Positions 1 to 11,600 of a stretch of DNA of 64,000 nucleotides are shown piece by piece. Origin of the DNA: Balaenoptera acutorostrata (Eukaryota > Chordata > Mammalia > Artiodactyla > Balaenopteridae); NCBI RefSeq assembly GCF_949987535.1, contig NC_080065.1:42571239-42635238 (forward strand), written 5' to 3'. Position numbers and translations under genes: made by a program. Position 1 is the first letter of the stretch. Each line of letters begins with the position of its first letter. The notes under the pieces were generated by a model that was given only the letters and a program-made list of their open reading frames with translations, made no database searches and was not told the DNA's origin.

Positions 1-259
1 TTAATGGATGATAAAATTAGAATTTTAAAGATGGATAGCTTTTGAATAGGCAAAGAAGCAACTATTTTAATTGGAGAATGTATATCTAAGAGTACAGAAA
101 AAATTATAAGCAAATATGTCATTTTCATAAGACATTGAGTAGGCAAATTTGACTGAAAAACAACTATTCGTAAATGCTTACGAAATAGTCATTTGAAAGA
201 AAAAATTAGGTTTGTCATTAATGGCCTCTAGTGACTTCCACAGTATAAATTAAATGATC
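1..259. other. Unique AT-rich sequence
   Basis: No gene or recognisable repeat. The only structure seen is a short perfect inverted repeat at 167-184, with 7-bp arms TTCGTAA and TTACGAA around a 4-base loop. Confidence 0.6.
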
Positions 260-1456
260 AAATTATAGTTATCATTCTACTTGACCTCTCGTCAGCCTGA
301 TCACTACCTCCTCCTTGAAACAAATTCATCACTTGGCTTCCCTGACTCTGCATGTATGGTTTTTATTCTTCTTTTTTGGATGCTGTTTCTTAATTTTTTA
401 AACTGATTTCCTATACATATTTCAGAGGTAGTATAATGTCAACCACATAGCTTTCCATGCTATATATAAGCTGATATTTCCCAAACATATCTCCACTCTC
501 TACTTCCCTGAATTTCACATTTAGTTATAAACTGCCTACTTGATATCACTTCTTGTATATTTAATAAAGCATATAAAATTGAATATGTCCCAAAATGTTT
601 CCACTACCTATTTTACCTCCCATCACCACCATCTTTTTCCCTTGTAGGATTCTACATTTCATTAAATTATAGCTCTATTATTATAGTTGCACAGGGAATT
701 AGATTCATTCTTGATTTCCACTTCCCCTCATTGCCACACTGATGGGTTGAAATCCATCAGTAAATCCTGTTGGATCTACCTTTAAAGTGTACTCAGAATG
801 CAACCACTTCTCATCTCCTTTGCAACTGCCACCCTGATCCCAGCCACCCTGATTCCTTTCCTGGGTTCTGATAGCCTCCTAACTCATGCTTCCACCTTTC
901 AGTGCATTCTCAGCAAGGCAGCTTTTAAAATGAAAGTCACATCATGTCACAACTCTGCTCAAAACCTTTCAATGACTTCCTCCTCAACTAGAGTAAAATC
1001 TAAATTCTTTGCAATGACCCACAGTGTTCTACTGATCGGGCACCTCTCTGACCTCAAATCTTAGTACTTTCCCCCCTCACTCACTTTACTCCTATCACAT
1101 TGTTCTTGTTTTTGTTAACATGAAGACAAGGTCCTTCATCAATTTTGCAATTGCTGTCCCCTCCACATATTCATATGACACATACTCTCTTTCAGGACTT
1201 TACTCAGTAGTTACCATTTCAGCCAGTCCTACACTGTATAAAGTCACATCCCTTCATCTTGACACTTAATATCCCTTTCCCTGCTTTATTTTTCTTCCTT
1301 AGCACTTCTCACTACAAATGTATCATTTGCATACTGTATAAATTTATTAATTTATTTGGCTTGGCTCATCTCCTTGTTAGATGTAATTCACATTGCTCGC
1401 TGCTATACTCCAGTGCCCAGAAGTGTTCCCATCCTGTAGCCATTGCTCAATACTGA
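260..1456 (+). mobile_element. L2 LINE remnant, ORF2 end and 3' region
   Basis: An ancient, inactive L2 retrotransposon in sense orientation. Recognisable L2 segments occur in order. Around 270-360 is a stretch like the reverse-transcriptase-coding part (TTGACCTCTC...CCTCCTTGAAAC). Around 735-860 are the segments AAATCCATCAGTAAATCCTG and CTACCTTTAAAGTGTACTCAG. Around 930-1060 is the typical ATCATGTCAC...CTCTGCTCAAAACC stretch. A weaker 3' part continues to about 1450. The segment at 360-690 between matches is poorly conserved and may be an insertion. The reading frame is destroyed, and open stretches at 798-1064 and 1259-1456 are chance products of this decay. The family call is from memory of the L2 consensus. 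Confidence 0.7.
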
Positions 1457-2404
1457 TTCATAAAACAAATTTTAAAATGCTTTTTGAAAGCCCTGAGCAT
1501 TAAGCTGAAGACTTAGAATTGTGTTTGCTTGGCTTTGGAAGAGGATGGAAGCTTTCTGACAGTAAAGATTATGCTGAAGATGTGTTATAGGAAGATTAAC
1601 TTCCCAAATTATGGTTTGAATACACAGAATTCTCAAAAGCTGCAAAGTTTTAAGAAAAGAAGACCACTTTGGAGTGTATTACAGTAATTTACAATATCTT
1701 GTGGACAAAAGGAAATGGAACACAACAAAGAAGAGATTAATTACAAACAAAGAATTAATATCCAAGGGTTGGTTACTGGATAAGAGGGAAAGAAGTCAAA
1801 ATAAATTTGGGTGTGAGATTAGTTATACAGGAGATAGAGGATTGGAGTAAATAAAACTATTAAGAGAAAGAACTCATTTATGAGGAAAAGACAAAAGTAT
1901 GAGCTGACATTATAACATCAAGTAATAATAATAGTAATAGTAAGAAAAGAACATTAGTTTTTACTTCTAATAAAATAACATTGGTTTGCAATTTTTAAAC
2001 TGTCAGTGTTTCCTTTGGAGTAATGGAAAGAAACATTCAAGTAAAAATATCCAAAATATGTTTGGAGATACAAGAATCATCTGGAAATGTGGACAAGTTG
2101 GAGACATTGATTTGATGTACTCTACAAGTACTCTAAGAATTGAGACTGCAAGAGGATGAATGTTCTGACAGAGACAGTGTAAAGAGAAAAGAGAATAAGG
2201 TAGCAATTGGGGCAGGAAGAAAATCAATTTAGTATGGAAAGCAAGGGTGGAGAGTTTTTCAAGATCTAGTTGCTCACTTTTATAGTTTTAGAAATGTTGC
2301 CTGTTGAAAAAGAAAATCATCAATGAGGTTTGAAAATATGTATATATATATTTTTTAGTAAAGTAGTGAGTAAAGAAATCAGGTTGCAAAGGATTAAAAT
2401 AAAA
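1457..2404. other. Intergenic, possible very old L2 remnant on the minus strand
   Basis: No gene. Purine-rich sequence at about 1500-2240 resembles the reverse complement of L2 in tone (GGAAAGAAGTC, GGAGACATTG), but no diagnostic block is clear. Short ATA/ATAG-rich tracts occur near 1921-1945. Confidence 0.35.
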
Positions 2405-2830
2405 ACAGTGTAGCAGATGATGGCGTATACCACCCCAATCCCCATTATGGACCGAGGTTCTCATTCCTCCAGCTCCTGGTAATGTTGGTGGCTGACAGCT
2501 TTTAGCTGAGCGACTCTCCCAGAATTGCCCTTGGCTGAAGAATGCTCACTCACCCAAGGTCATGGCCCCTCTTCTGGAGGCAGATTGCATCCAAGACCAG
2601 GCAATGAACAGGTATAAAATCCAAGTCTCTTGCCTTAAAGTGGGACAAGTGTGGGGATCTGCTCTGGAACCATCAGCGGTGTCCAATGAGGTCTTTGCTG
2701 TGACTGCACTGCAGATCAACTACTCCTTCTCTCCAGTCTAACTTCACTCTCTCTCTGCCGTTGCTCTTGAAAGCCCTCTTCATAAACTTCCTGTATGTGA
2801 CTCTCCTCCCAGGGAAGCCAACTTAAGACA
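2405..2830 (+). mobile_element. Solo LTR-like remnant of an ancient endogenous retroelement
   Basis: The segment has the layout of a solo LTR. A GC-richer body, unlike its AT-rich neighbours, is followed by a TATA box (GTATAAAATCC, about 2610-2620). Roughly 100-150 bp further on is a degenerate polyadenylation signal (CATAAACTTCC, about 2780), and the end at 2809-2830 reads like the usual tail (CAGGGAAGCCAACTTAAGAC). The body, with CCAGCTCCTGGTAATG and ACTACTCCTTCTCTCCAGTC, matches a mammalian LTR consensus I remember but cannot name securely. No internal viral genes flank it. It has no coding capacity. Confidence 0.5.
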
Positions 2831-4350
2831 AATAGATACATTAGACATCTGAGAAACATTGAAGAAAATGTGTGCTAAAATACTGAAAACTAATAACGCT
2901 CATGTTTATGATAAATACGTTTATTGCATACATTCTTAAATTCAACTGAAGTCATTTCAATTCAGTATGGATTTATTAAACATCCAGTGTTTATACTATT
3001 TGCTATTGGGAGCATAATAAGAGCAAGAAGTCCCTTGCCTTTAAACCTCACGATAACTACATTAAACTTATGAAAGAGCATTGATTCCGACTGAGGCTGG
3101 AATCCTCCCAGATTACAACCAAACTCATGATTAACAGCCTGCAGATGTGCATAACTTGTGAAAATGCAGTGTGACTGGGAAGGATGTGGGATGATACTAG
3201 TCAATGTTTACAAGACGTTCTTCCAAAGATACTCTACGCATCTGTAAAATAGTGTTTTAACTTCCTTCTTAGTTCCTTAAACAGGTGTGCATCTGTAGTT
3301 TTAAGAAGACAAAAAGAATATAAATTGGCCTACAGCCATATCATCTTGTAATGTTATCCTTTCTGATCTTGGGTTAAGGCAGTATACTGATGGGCAGTTC
3401 TTAAGGAAATTCTGAGAATGCTAGTTAATGGTTAGATAGATAGAATGGTTAGATAGTTAATCAGCTAGATAACTAATTGCCAGAATTTTTAGGAAATAAA
3501 ATCTGTGGTTTCTAATGCTAGGAAAACTCACACGATATTAACTCAGCCTTTTAACTTTGAACATGCTCTAGAAAACAGTTCCTTTTCCCCCCTCTAATCC
3601 ATTGAGCAAAACCAGCAAGAACTCTGGTTCTTGTGAAAGTGTCTGAACTTTCAGCATTTCTACCCTCTAACACATAGATATTGCTGGTAATCTATGTCAC
3701 TGGATAGTTAAACACTCTGTAAATTTGGATTGCCATAAACATAAAAGATTTTTTAAAATGCACTAGCTGCTAGGTTGAGAGGACTTACAACAAGGAGAGA
3801 AATCAGAAGATACCATAACGAAAAAGTAGGAAGTGGCATTCACAGGCAAGGATGTTGTAAAAATACTTATTACAAACATCTATCCACCATGTACTTAAAT
3901 ATTTCTCAGGAAGTAAATTTCAAGTTTTTTTCAGAAACTCAGAATTTAATAGTTTTTGCCATCAATCTTAAATAAACCCCTCTATGACAGTTGAATTCCA
4001 TTTCTTGATTTTATATCTTTAGTGCTCTCAGTAATCCATATAGCAGCTTGTAATAAATTTTCATCATCTTAACTGAGAAATCATTGAAATTGGTGTGTTT
4101 TCTGTCACCTCTCATTTGGTGTGGATGGCCTAATTTGATTTTGTCACCCAAAATACACGTAAAACATTCTCATGTATGTTGTTTTCATAGTTCTTGCCCT
4201 GAAAAATCTTACATTAGTGTTGAGATCATGACCAAGATTGCTGCAACATTATGGGACAATAGAAGCGGTTTTGAAGATGAAGACATCCATCCCCAAATGA
4301 TGCTATATTGTTTCACCCCCAACACATTCTTAAATGGCTTCCTACCTACT
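2831..4350. other. Intergenic, mostly unique
   Basis: No gene. A short minus-strand L2 end is likely at about 2955-3065 (TTTATTAAACATCCAGTGTTT, then an AAGTCCCTTGCC-like block). A weak GATA/TAGA-rich patch lies at 3428-3475. The rest shows nothing recognisable. Confidence 0.45.
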
Positions 4351-4402
4351 TTTAAATAAGAAATATGAAGGAGCTGACATTTCAAATAAGAAATATGAAG
4401 GA
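4351..4402. repeat. 30-bp tandem duplication next to a SINE target site
   Basis: The 30-bp unit at 4351-4380 is repeated from 4381. The second copy is interrupted at 4402-4403 by the SINE. The shared core AAGAAATATGAAGGA occurs at 4358-4372, at 4388-4402, and again as the downstream target-site duplication at 4576-4590. Confidence 0.8.
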
Positions 4403-4575
4403 GGGACCTCCCTGGTGGTCCAGTGGGTAAGACTCTGCACTCCCAATGCAGGGGGCCCTGGGTTCAATCCCTGGTCAAGGAATTACATCCCACATGCATG
4501 CTGCAACTGAGTCTGCATGCCACAACTAAGACCCAGTGCAACCAAAATAAATAAATAAATAAACATTTTAAAAAA
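4403..4575 (+). mobile_element. CHR-type tRNA-derived SINE, short form
   Basis: A non-coding retrotransposon that moves with L1 enzymes and is transcribed from its internal RNA polymerase III promoter. The A box lies in CCTGGTGGTCCAGTGGGTAAGA, near the 5' end. The B box is GGTTCAATCC at 4461-4470. The 3' tail is an AAATA repeat followed by an A-run. A perfect 15-bp target-site duplication (AAGAAATATGAAGGA) flanks it at 4388-4402 and 4576-4590. The family is found in whales, hippos and ruminants. Confidence 0.92.
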
Positions 4576-4590
4576 AAGAAATATGAAGGA

Positions 4591-6371
4591 AGTATAAAAA
4601 TAATCTGCATAAAGAAAGCATTTCAAATGACAATGCTTGCTTTATTCCTGATTTTTAAACTAATATCTCATCGTTTGTTTTTAACCTGATTTGCTCAGCA
4701 TTGCTTGTGTCTGGAGTTAAAAGAGGTACTTCTATATCCTCCCTGGCTTTCTCATCTTAGTAATGTTTACACAGTTTGTAGGGAATGGCCTGTTAACAAT
4801 TTCTGGATTAAATTTTTATTTACAAAGTGTCCTGCTCTGGGAGTAAGATTGAATCACAGAGTTTCCTTGGTGAATAAGCTTATGTGGCTTATTCCTACCC
4901 ATGCATGACTTTTAGATAGTACATTATCTTAATCAGTATACACTGCGTGTTTGACACTGTAGAGTGATATAGAGAAATTCTGCTCTTTTGGGTAGACATT
5001 TATTGACCATGACATTTAAGCAAGGCAGTTGCTTCCTTTACAAAGAGAATTAAGAATTGGGTTTATCATGACAAGTGTAAATGTTTAGACCAAGTATTAA
5101 TTAATAACTTTTTCTTGTGTATATCTAGAAAAACAACATGATTGTGCTGGCAAACATCTAACGGGATATCAAAAAAAGTGATTAATTCCACTCCATCTGG
5201 GACCCTTTGTATAATCCCATTTTTTCCAGAAATATTTTACAACAAAGCCAAGGCAACTGCTGAATCCTTTGCAAAGGCTGCCTGACTATTTGTGTATCTG
5301 TCCATCTGTTTGTTTGCCCATATGTCTTTGGTTAGAGAATAACATATATTTCTTTATAAGTCTGTCTCCATAGATCAGGAAGTAAACAGATTTAAATGGT
5401 AGCAGTATTGTTTACTGCACATCAACAAAGTTTGGAATCGCAAACTATTTGCAAACAGTAGTTTATAAATTGCATTACTTAAGCTGTGTGATAAATACAA
5501 AAAGTGAAGTATGCAAAAAAACATTGAAAAGATATTTTGCTACGCTGAAAACGCGCAAGGTGCCCAATATGTACAATACCTTTATAAATATATATGTATT
5601 ATATATAATATATACATATATTGTGATACATGTATACATGTATATATAATATACAAATAAATGTATTATACTATGTATATACCATATATTTAAAAAGTAA
5701 TCAGACAGAACACTCATGAAAATATTGGGTGATTACTTTTGGGGAGAGAAATGAGATAGAGTACAATTTGATGGTAATATTACCACTAATCTTCATAATT
5801 CCTTAGTGTTTGAATTGTTTTTTAATATGTATGAAAATTTTTAACAAGTGTAAAATTGTTTTTATAATTTAAAATATATCTGAGAATGAGGTACATAATT
5901 TTGTTGTTCAGGGAATGAAGAAGCAGGGATTCTTCTATGTGGGCATATTAGCTAGAAGTCAGTTTGAAGGATCTTTATGTGTAATCCATCATTTTGTTCT
6001 TTTTTTGTCAATATAGCTTCTAAATTGTTTTCCTACAATATCAAAATCAAACTACCTGGATTTATGCTTTTTTACTGAGGCAAAAGAGATCACTGTCAAT
6101 GTCTAGTAATTTTGGAATTGCCTTTTTTTAAGGGAAAGTTTTTAGAAATTTCCAACAAGGAAATTAAAAATAGTCTAAGGCCATCAGAAAACTCATGTGG
6201 AAAATAAAATTTTGCTGAATAAAAGATAAATGTTTCCTAAATTATATTCAAAATAACATCAACTACACGTGAGTCAAAATTATTGAAGCACTGACAGACA
6301 CAGCCATAAAATGCTATGAATTTTGTACAGCACCAGGTGTGAACATTATGAGGTCAGAAACAGCTTCATCT
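4591..6371. other. Intergenic, AT-rich, no gene
   Basis: No gene or datable repeat is recognised apart from the AT-rich simple repeat at 5585-5660. The open stretches in this part are low-complexity translations. Confidence 0.5.
5585..5660. repeat. AT-rich simple repeat with 18-bp palindrome
   Basis: Alternating TA tracts are interspersed with CATG. The segment ATACATGTATACATGTAT at 5626-5643 is a perfect palindrome, as expected of a TA/CA-type microsatellite. Confidence 0.8.
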
Positions 6372-6383
6372 AGAATTAACAAT

Positions 6384-6522
6384 GTACTGGAACTTCCCTG
6401 GCAGTCCAGTGGTTAAGACTCCATGCTCCCAGTGCAGGGGGCACAGGTTCGATCCCTGGTCAGGGAACTAAGATCCTGCATGCCACAAGACGCAGCCAAA
6501 AAAAAAAAAAAAAAAAAAAAAA
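6384..6522 (+). mobile_element. CHR-type tRNA-derived SINE, short form with poly(A) tail
   Basis: The tRNA-like head (CTTCCCTGGCAGTCCAGTGG) is followed by the B box GGTTCGATCC at about 6447-6456, CAGGGAACTAAGATCC, and a pure A tail of about 25 bases from 6498. A perfect 12-bp target-site duplication (AGAATTAACAAT) lies at 6372-6383 and 6523-6534. The long unbroken A tail suggests a younger insertion than the one at 4403. Confidence 0.92.
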
Positions 6523-6534
6523 AGAATTAACAAT

Positions 6535-7479
6535 TAATACTGTTAATACTACTGTTAATAAACCAATAAAAAAAATCTACTATCTCCTCTTTGTTACTTT
6601 CATTTTTCTTTTGGGTAGCATTTTTTTTCTTTTATGAAAATCCTTTCTTAATTTCCAATTTTATATATAATTCTTCTATCTTGATGGTAGCATGTGATTG
6701 GTAAGATCCTGGTGATTGAAGCAATGACTTTCTAATGGCAAGTTCAGTTACAGACATTCTGAAAATTGGCCCAAAGGCTCCATGATTTCCCTGTAAGGAT
6801 AATTAGAAAGGACACAGTTGGCGTTAATGGTGCTGATAATTAGTCCATATTTTGGGATCTGGTGCAACTTGCTTCCAAAGTCCCTAAAGAGGATAAATAG
6901 AAAGTAAAATGTCAGAATCTTGGAGATTACCACAGCTGGGTACTTGGAACACCTCCTAAATTCCCCAGAGGAGTGGTCCTCAAATTGAAAGACATTGCCA
7001 TCTTGGTAGAAAGCCATAAAGAGTTAAAGGTTAAACATTATTATAAAGCATTAAATATTATATATGTGTATGCATTTATATCTATAAGTATATTTATATA
7101 TATGATTATATATGTATGTATGTGTGTGTATATATATATATTCCCAGATTCTACTATTGATAAGTGGGAACTTGAGAAAAACATATATTAGGATAAAATT
7201 TACACTTGAGATAATGCTTGCATTAACATTTTTCCATTTATTGAATAAAAACCACATTGATTTAAGTTGTGCAATCATAAAATCTTGGTGTTCTGACAAA
7301 GAATAGTTTGAGAATCTTGAAAAGGTGTTCTTTCATTAATTGTTCACTCATCAGTATTGAGCTCTACATTTGTATATGCAACTGCCTACTTAACAACTTC
7401 ACTTAGAAGTTTAAAAGGCAGTTAAAATTAAGTGCAGCAAAAATACAACAAAAAGACCTCTTGATTCCATCCCAGCCTG
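6535..7479. other. Intergenic, unique sequence
   Basis: No gene. It contains the TA/TG-rich simple repeat at 7056-7141. The overlapping open stretches on both strands around 6973-7306 are translations of this repeat. Confidence 0.5.
7056..7141. repeat. TA/TG-rich simple repeat
   Basis: Interrupted TATA, ATGT and GTGT tracts, ending in a (TA)n run at 7129-7141. Confidence 0.8.
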
Positions 7480-7985
7480 TTTCTCCTCACCAACTCCTCA
7501 GTAAACAACAACATGATACACTTAGTAACTCAAGCTGAGAATCTGAGCAGTGATCTTAGATTCCTTTCTTTCCCTCATCTAATATACCTAGTACATTACT
7601 TCCAAAACCTGTGAATCCTACCTCTGTGTCCTCTACTGCTTCCCTAGTCCCACCTACTGGTATCTCTTGGCTTCATTTTTTTAGGAACCTCCTAACTTCA
7701 TGCTCCTCTTAAAGCCTATTCTCCACACAGCAGCCAGACGATCTTAAAAAAAAAAAAAAAAATCAGATCATATCTCCCCTTACTTGAAACACCTGATGCT
7801 TAGAATAATAAAATGCAAACTTCTTATCTTTGCCTGCAACACCCAATATGACTGATTCCTGGTCTGTTCCATCTCCTCTCACCTCTGCTTTGTTGTCTCC
7901 TCTCTAGTTACACTGGGTTTCTTTCTATCACTTAAACACATGGAACTCATGTCTGGAACATAGTTCATAATGATTATTTGTGAGA
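7480..7985 (+). mobile_element. L2 LINE remnant, sense
   Basis: L2 3' half. It carries the block with CTTAGATTCCTTTCTTTCCCTC, then a block close to CAAAACCTGTGAATCCTACC, then CAGCAGCCAGACGATCTT, CAGATCATATCTCCCCTTAC and a CTCTGCTTTG-type stretch. It ends with a worn ATTTGTGAGATGAATGAAG-like L2 terminus. An A-run at 7747-7762 interrupts the expected ATCCTTTTAAAA block. No open frame survives. Confidence 0.7.
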
Positions 7986-8489
7986 TGAATGAAGTACTTG
8001 ATGTGGGGAACACAAAGATGACTAACGTACAGGTTCTGATCTCCAGAAACTTATTGTCTAGTAGAAATTGATGCACCAGTAAACAAACAAGAGCAATAAA
8101 TGTTCCGGGTGGTATGAGGAGACTATTTATAGAGGTTATAAGGCTACGAAGGGGAGTAATCAATTTTACTTGATGTCTATTGAATTGCGTTTCAAAAGAG
8201 AACTTGGGAGACATTGGCCAGGAAGACCCAGATCTAGGAGGCACTGGGGGCAGGTGGCGTCCTTCCTGAGGTTCACAGAGGACTGAAGCCTCGTCAAGAG
8301 GAGGGGGACACACAATCACTCAGCCTGGCTTGACCAAAGCATTAGACCTAAATAAGAGTCTATTGTTCCACTTTATTATGAACAATACAGAAAAGTAAAA
8401 AACAAAAACCAAAACCCACACTTTATGAGCCAAGAGATGTCATCGGATTAGAAATGCATTTCTTATGCCCAGACCAGACTCACTGGGTC
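7986..8489 (-). mobile_element. Probable L2 LINE fragment, antisense
   Basis: The order of motifs (GGGGAACACAAAGATGACTAACG, CTTATTGTCTAGTAGAAATTG, CCAGTAAACAAACAAGAGCAATAAATG) fits the reverse complement of the L2 3' end. Conservation falls off after about 8330. A minus-strand open stretch of 146 codons (7879-8319) lies across this and the neighbouring sense L2. It has no recognisable domain and is not called a gene. Confidence 0.5.
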
Positions 8490-8852
8490 CACTTGAACAA
8501 TTCATTCTTTTGTTTACTATACAGATATTGATATCATCTACACTTTATCCTTGGTGCTATTCTGACTGTTGGAGATGGAAGATTGAGCATAACAGGCTAA
8601 GTCCCTGCTCTCATAGCCCTTACGGTCTAGTGTGGGAGACTGGTCAAAACAAGCAAATAAGTATTTACTCTTTCAGGCAATAATCAATGTTCTGAGGAGA
8701 AACAAGGCAGGTAAAGGAACAGACAGCAGTGGGAGAGAGAAATTGCTGTATTACTTGGAGTGATCATGAAAAGGCTCTCTGAGGTGGTGAAAATTTGAGT
8801 AAAAACCAGAAGAGACCGAGGGAGGAAGATGCAGCTAGCCGAAGGAAGAACA
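8490..8852 (-). mobile_element. L2 LINE remnant, antisense, left part
   Basis: Reverse complement of L2: a TGGAGATGGAAGATTGAGCA block, CTCATAGCCCTTACGGTCTAG, and AAAAGGCTCTCTGAGGTGGTG. The same element resumes at 9048 beyond an inserted SINE, so the insertion post-dates the L2. Confidence 0.72.
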
Positions 8853-9047
8853 TTTTTTTTAAAAATATTTTTTTATTTACTTGGTTGTGCCGGGTCTTAG
8901 TTGCTGCATGTGGGCTCCTTAGTTGTGGCATGTGAACTCTTAGTTGCGGCATGCATGTGGGATCTAGTTCCCTGGCCAGGCATCAAAGCCAAGCCCCCCT
9001 GCATTGGGAGCGTGGAGTCTTAGCCACTGCACCACCAGGGAAGTCCC
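8853..9047 (-). mobile_element. CHR-type SINE, antisense, inserted in an L2
   Basis: It reads as the reverse complement. The T-rich tail is at 8853-8880, then come worn copies of the SINE body, and the tRNA-like head ends in CACCAGGGAAGTCCC at about 9033-9047. Imperfect 14-bp target duplications (12 of 14 bases alike) lie at 8841-8854 and 9048-9061, around GAAGGAAGAACATT and GGAGGAAGAACCTT. It splits the L2 remnant at 8490-9760. Confidence 0.88.
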
Positions 9048-9760
9048 GGAGGAAGAACCTTCTTGACTGGTGAAATGGCAATGACAGAAGCCTTGAAGCG
9101 CACACATGGCTGGGTTACTGGAGGAAGAGCAAGGAGGCAAGTGTCCCGGGTGTGGTGAGCTAGGGGGAGAGTGGGAAAATCTGAGATAGAGCTGGTGCAG
9201 ATCACATAAGGAACTGTAGGCCTTTCGCTTTTATTGAGCGTACCAGGCAGCTACTGGAAGTTTTTGAATAGAGGGAAGACACCACATGACTTATTTTATA
9301 AAAACACAATCCCATAGAGTAGGTAGAGTGGAGAACCAGAAGGGAACTGGGTGACTAATTGGTTGGCTATAGTAGGGGTCCAGGCAACAGACGATGGTGG
9401 TTTGAACTAGGGTACCAATAGAGATGGCAAGGGGACTGAAATGAGTTATATTTTTGAGGTGAATCACTCAGGACTGCTTAACTGTGCAGTGAGAGTGAGA
9501 AAAAGAGAGGAATCAAGGATGGCTTCTGGTGTTTGTTTGTTTCTTTGTTTGTTTGTTAGAACAATTGGCTGGATGGTTGGACCATTTATTATGTAGAGAA
9601 ATAGATTTGGAGTTGAAAGTCAACATCTATTTTTGCTGTACTAGTTTGTGATGCCTATTACTTAAGAAGATAAGTATATTCAGACTAGAAGCAAGGAGAC
9701 ATTTTAATAGAGATAAAACTCTAGGTTTCCAATAGTAAAATTTTGATTTTAACACTTCAG
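9048..9760 (-). mobile_element. L2 LINE remnant, antisense, right part
   Basis: Continues the L2 of 8490-8852. Diagnostic stretches are the CTGGGTTACTGGAGGAAGAGC region, GTCCAGGCAACAGACGATGG, AGAGGAATCAAGGATGGCTTC, and GTTTGTGATGCCTATTACTTAAG near 9645. The last is the usual place for the reverse complement of L2 ORF2. It fades after about 9760. Confidence 0.72.
9533..9557. repeat. TTTG simple repeat inside the L2
   Basis: About six TTTG/TTTC units (GTTTGTTTGTTTCTTTG and on). Confidence 0.75.
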
Positions 9761-11600
9761 TCTTAGTTTATATGACTAAGTGTTTAGGTAGATACAGTAG
9801 ATATTAACCCAATTGGGAAGAACAGATCGAACTCTAAAGCTGAAGACGTGGTGGGAATCTCCCAAGACACCACTTTTTAGTTAGCAACAGTAATTGAATT
9901 AGAAATTAGAAGTCTACATATTGAACCTGGAATGCGAGAAAAGGGAATCTCATAATTTTATGAGGTTTTTCATTAGGAAATATATGAATCGCCAGTCCTG
10001 CTTCAGCACTAAATATTCTAAACTTTCCTAGTGCCGACCATATTAAATTTATAATATATACTATCTCTTTGTGTTGTGCCACCAAAGATTGACTTCAGGT
10101 AAAAAGACATACAATTCACAGCTTTTTCTATAAAAATTATATTTCAGTCCAGTCATTAAGGTTATATCCCTCCCTTGATTAAACTTTCGTAAATCCTCCA
10201 GGTTCAACAATTACAATAACAAAAAGAGTAGATTAATTTCATAGATGTCTAGGGACATTTATTCTGTTTAAATTTTACTATTCATTAATGTCCAAAAAAA
10301 ATGTTCCAGGTAGACTTCCCAACGGAGAATTCAGTGTGCTTTTCTCTCTATATTTATTCTTATATTCATTCATTTAGGATAATGAAACTAGAAAACTGGA
10401 AAAAATTCAAACAAATACTCTTTTACTGCTTAGATATTAAGGAGATTTTAAACTCATAGCAATGCAAGAAGAAACATCCTAGGAACGTAACTAGAATGTT
10501 ATTTTTGGTAAATTTAAGTGGAATTTTAATTAGAAATAACATCCTAATACGACCATTTTACTAGTTAAATATCTCTTCACTCTGTCTAAATTATTGTCTT
10601 ATGAATTAAAAAGAAAGAAATTGAAGATGACTTCTAAAAATAAAACCATAATAGATACAGCCTTGGAATTTTATCCCTTTCTGTATAATGAATACAATTA
10701 ATGTTCTGTAGGGGTAATTTATCTGAAAGTACTGTACTCATTATGTTAAATTATCTCTAATTATTATTTTCAGGCAATTTGGCACAAATAGACTAAGTTC
10801 AAAATTATAATCCTCATGGAATCTATGGTGTTTGATAAACAGAAAGTTATGACTTTATGTATGTAATCATGATGTCAAATCAGCAGCCGATTGAGGGGAA
10901 CTGGTTGGAGCCAGTGCTTTCTAGTAGGTGGAATACTGAAAAGGGATTCAGTAGCTGTGCATTCTATTCCCACCTGGCCCTCCTTTTGTGATACTATACA
11001 GAAACACTCTCCTAAATAGGAATGAGCCCTGCTGCTTTACTCATATAACTACTAAGATTAGATTCAGTTTTGAACTCATTAGCTGAAAGGAGGCATTTTA
11101 TTGTTGCAGTATAATACAATTGTGTTCAGAACTGGAAAAAAAAAAAAACCAGCCAATGATACAGATATGTTTTGGTAGTGATCAGTCCCATTAGTAACTC
11201 TAGCCACTACTGAACTTCAGAGAAAGAAAGGAATATTCTCATTGACTGTAAAAGCTCTGGTTTGTCTCCTTGGTTCACACTTGATTTCATTCTTTTTCTC
11301 AGAAGTTATGAGCTACTCACATTGACAGTAGGAACAAGGAGGCCGATAAAACAGACCTCCTAGAAGAAGCCTTGCTTTCTTAACGCTGAAGAGGATCCCA
11401 GTTTTCAGAGAAGTCTTTTTATAATGGGAGCTAGCCCAACAAATGCTTTCTGCCCTAGGGGCCTGTCTTACAAATGGTGATTCAAAAGAAGTACAAGGAA
11501 CTGACTGACAGGAGGGGAAAGAAATGTGGTTAGGTTCAACGAAGGTTATGTTTAGCTAAAAAAAAAAAAAAAAAAGTCTGGTTTAAGAATTTCCTAAAAT
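9761..11600. other. Intergenic, unique sequence
   Basis: No gene or repeat could be supported. An A-run of about 16 lies at 11560-11576 without flanking duplications, so I do not call it a retrocopy. Confidence 0.5.

Noticed and set aside
167..184. Short hairpin TTCGTAA-ATGC-TTACGAA as terminator or RNA gene
   Set aside because: Seven-base stems occur often by chance in 64 kb, and nothing else supports an RNA.
7879..8319. 146-codon open stretch on the minus strand
   Set aside because: It spans L2 remnants and shows no recognisable motif.
11560..11576. A-run as tail of a processed pseudogene
   Set aside because: No upstream coding similarity and no target duplications are seen.
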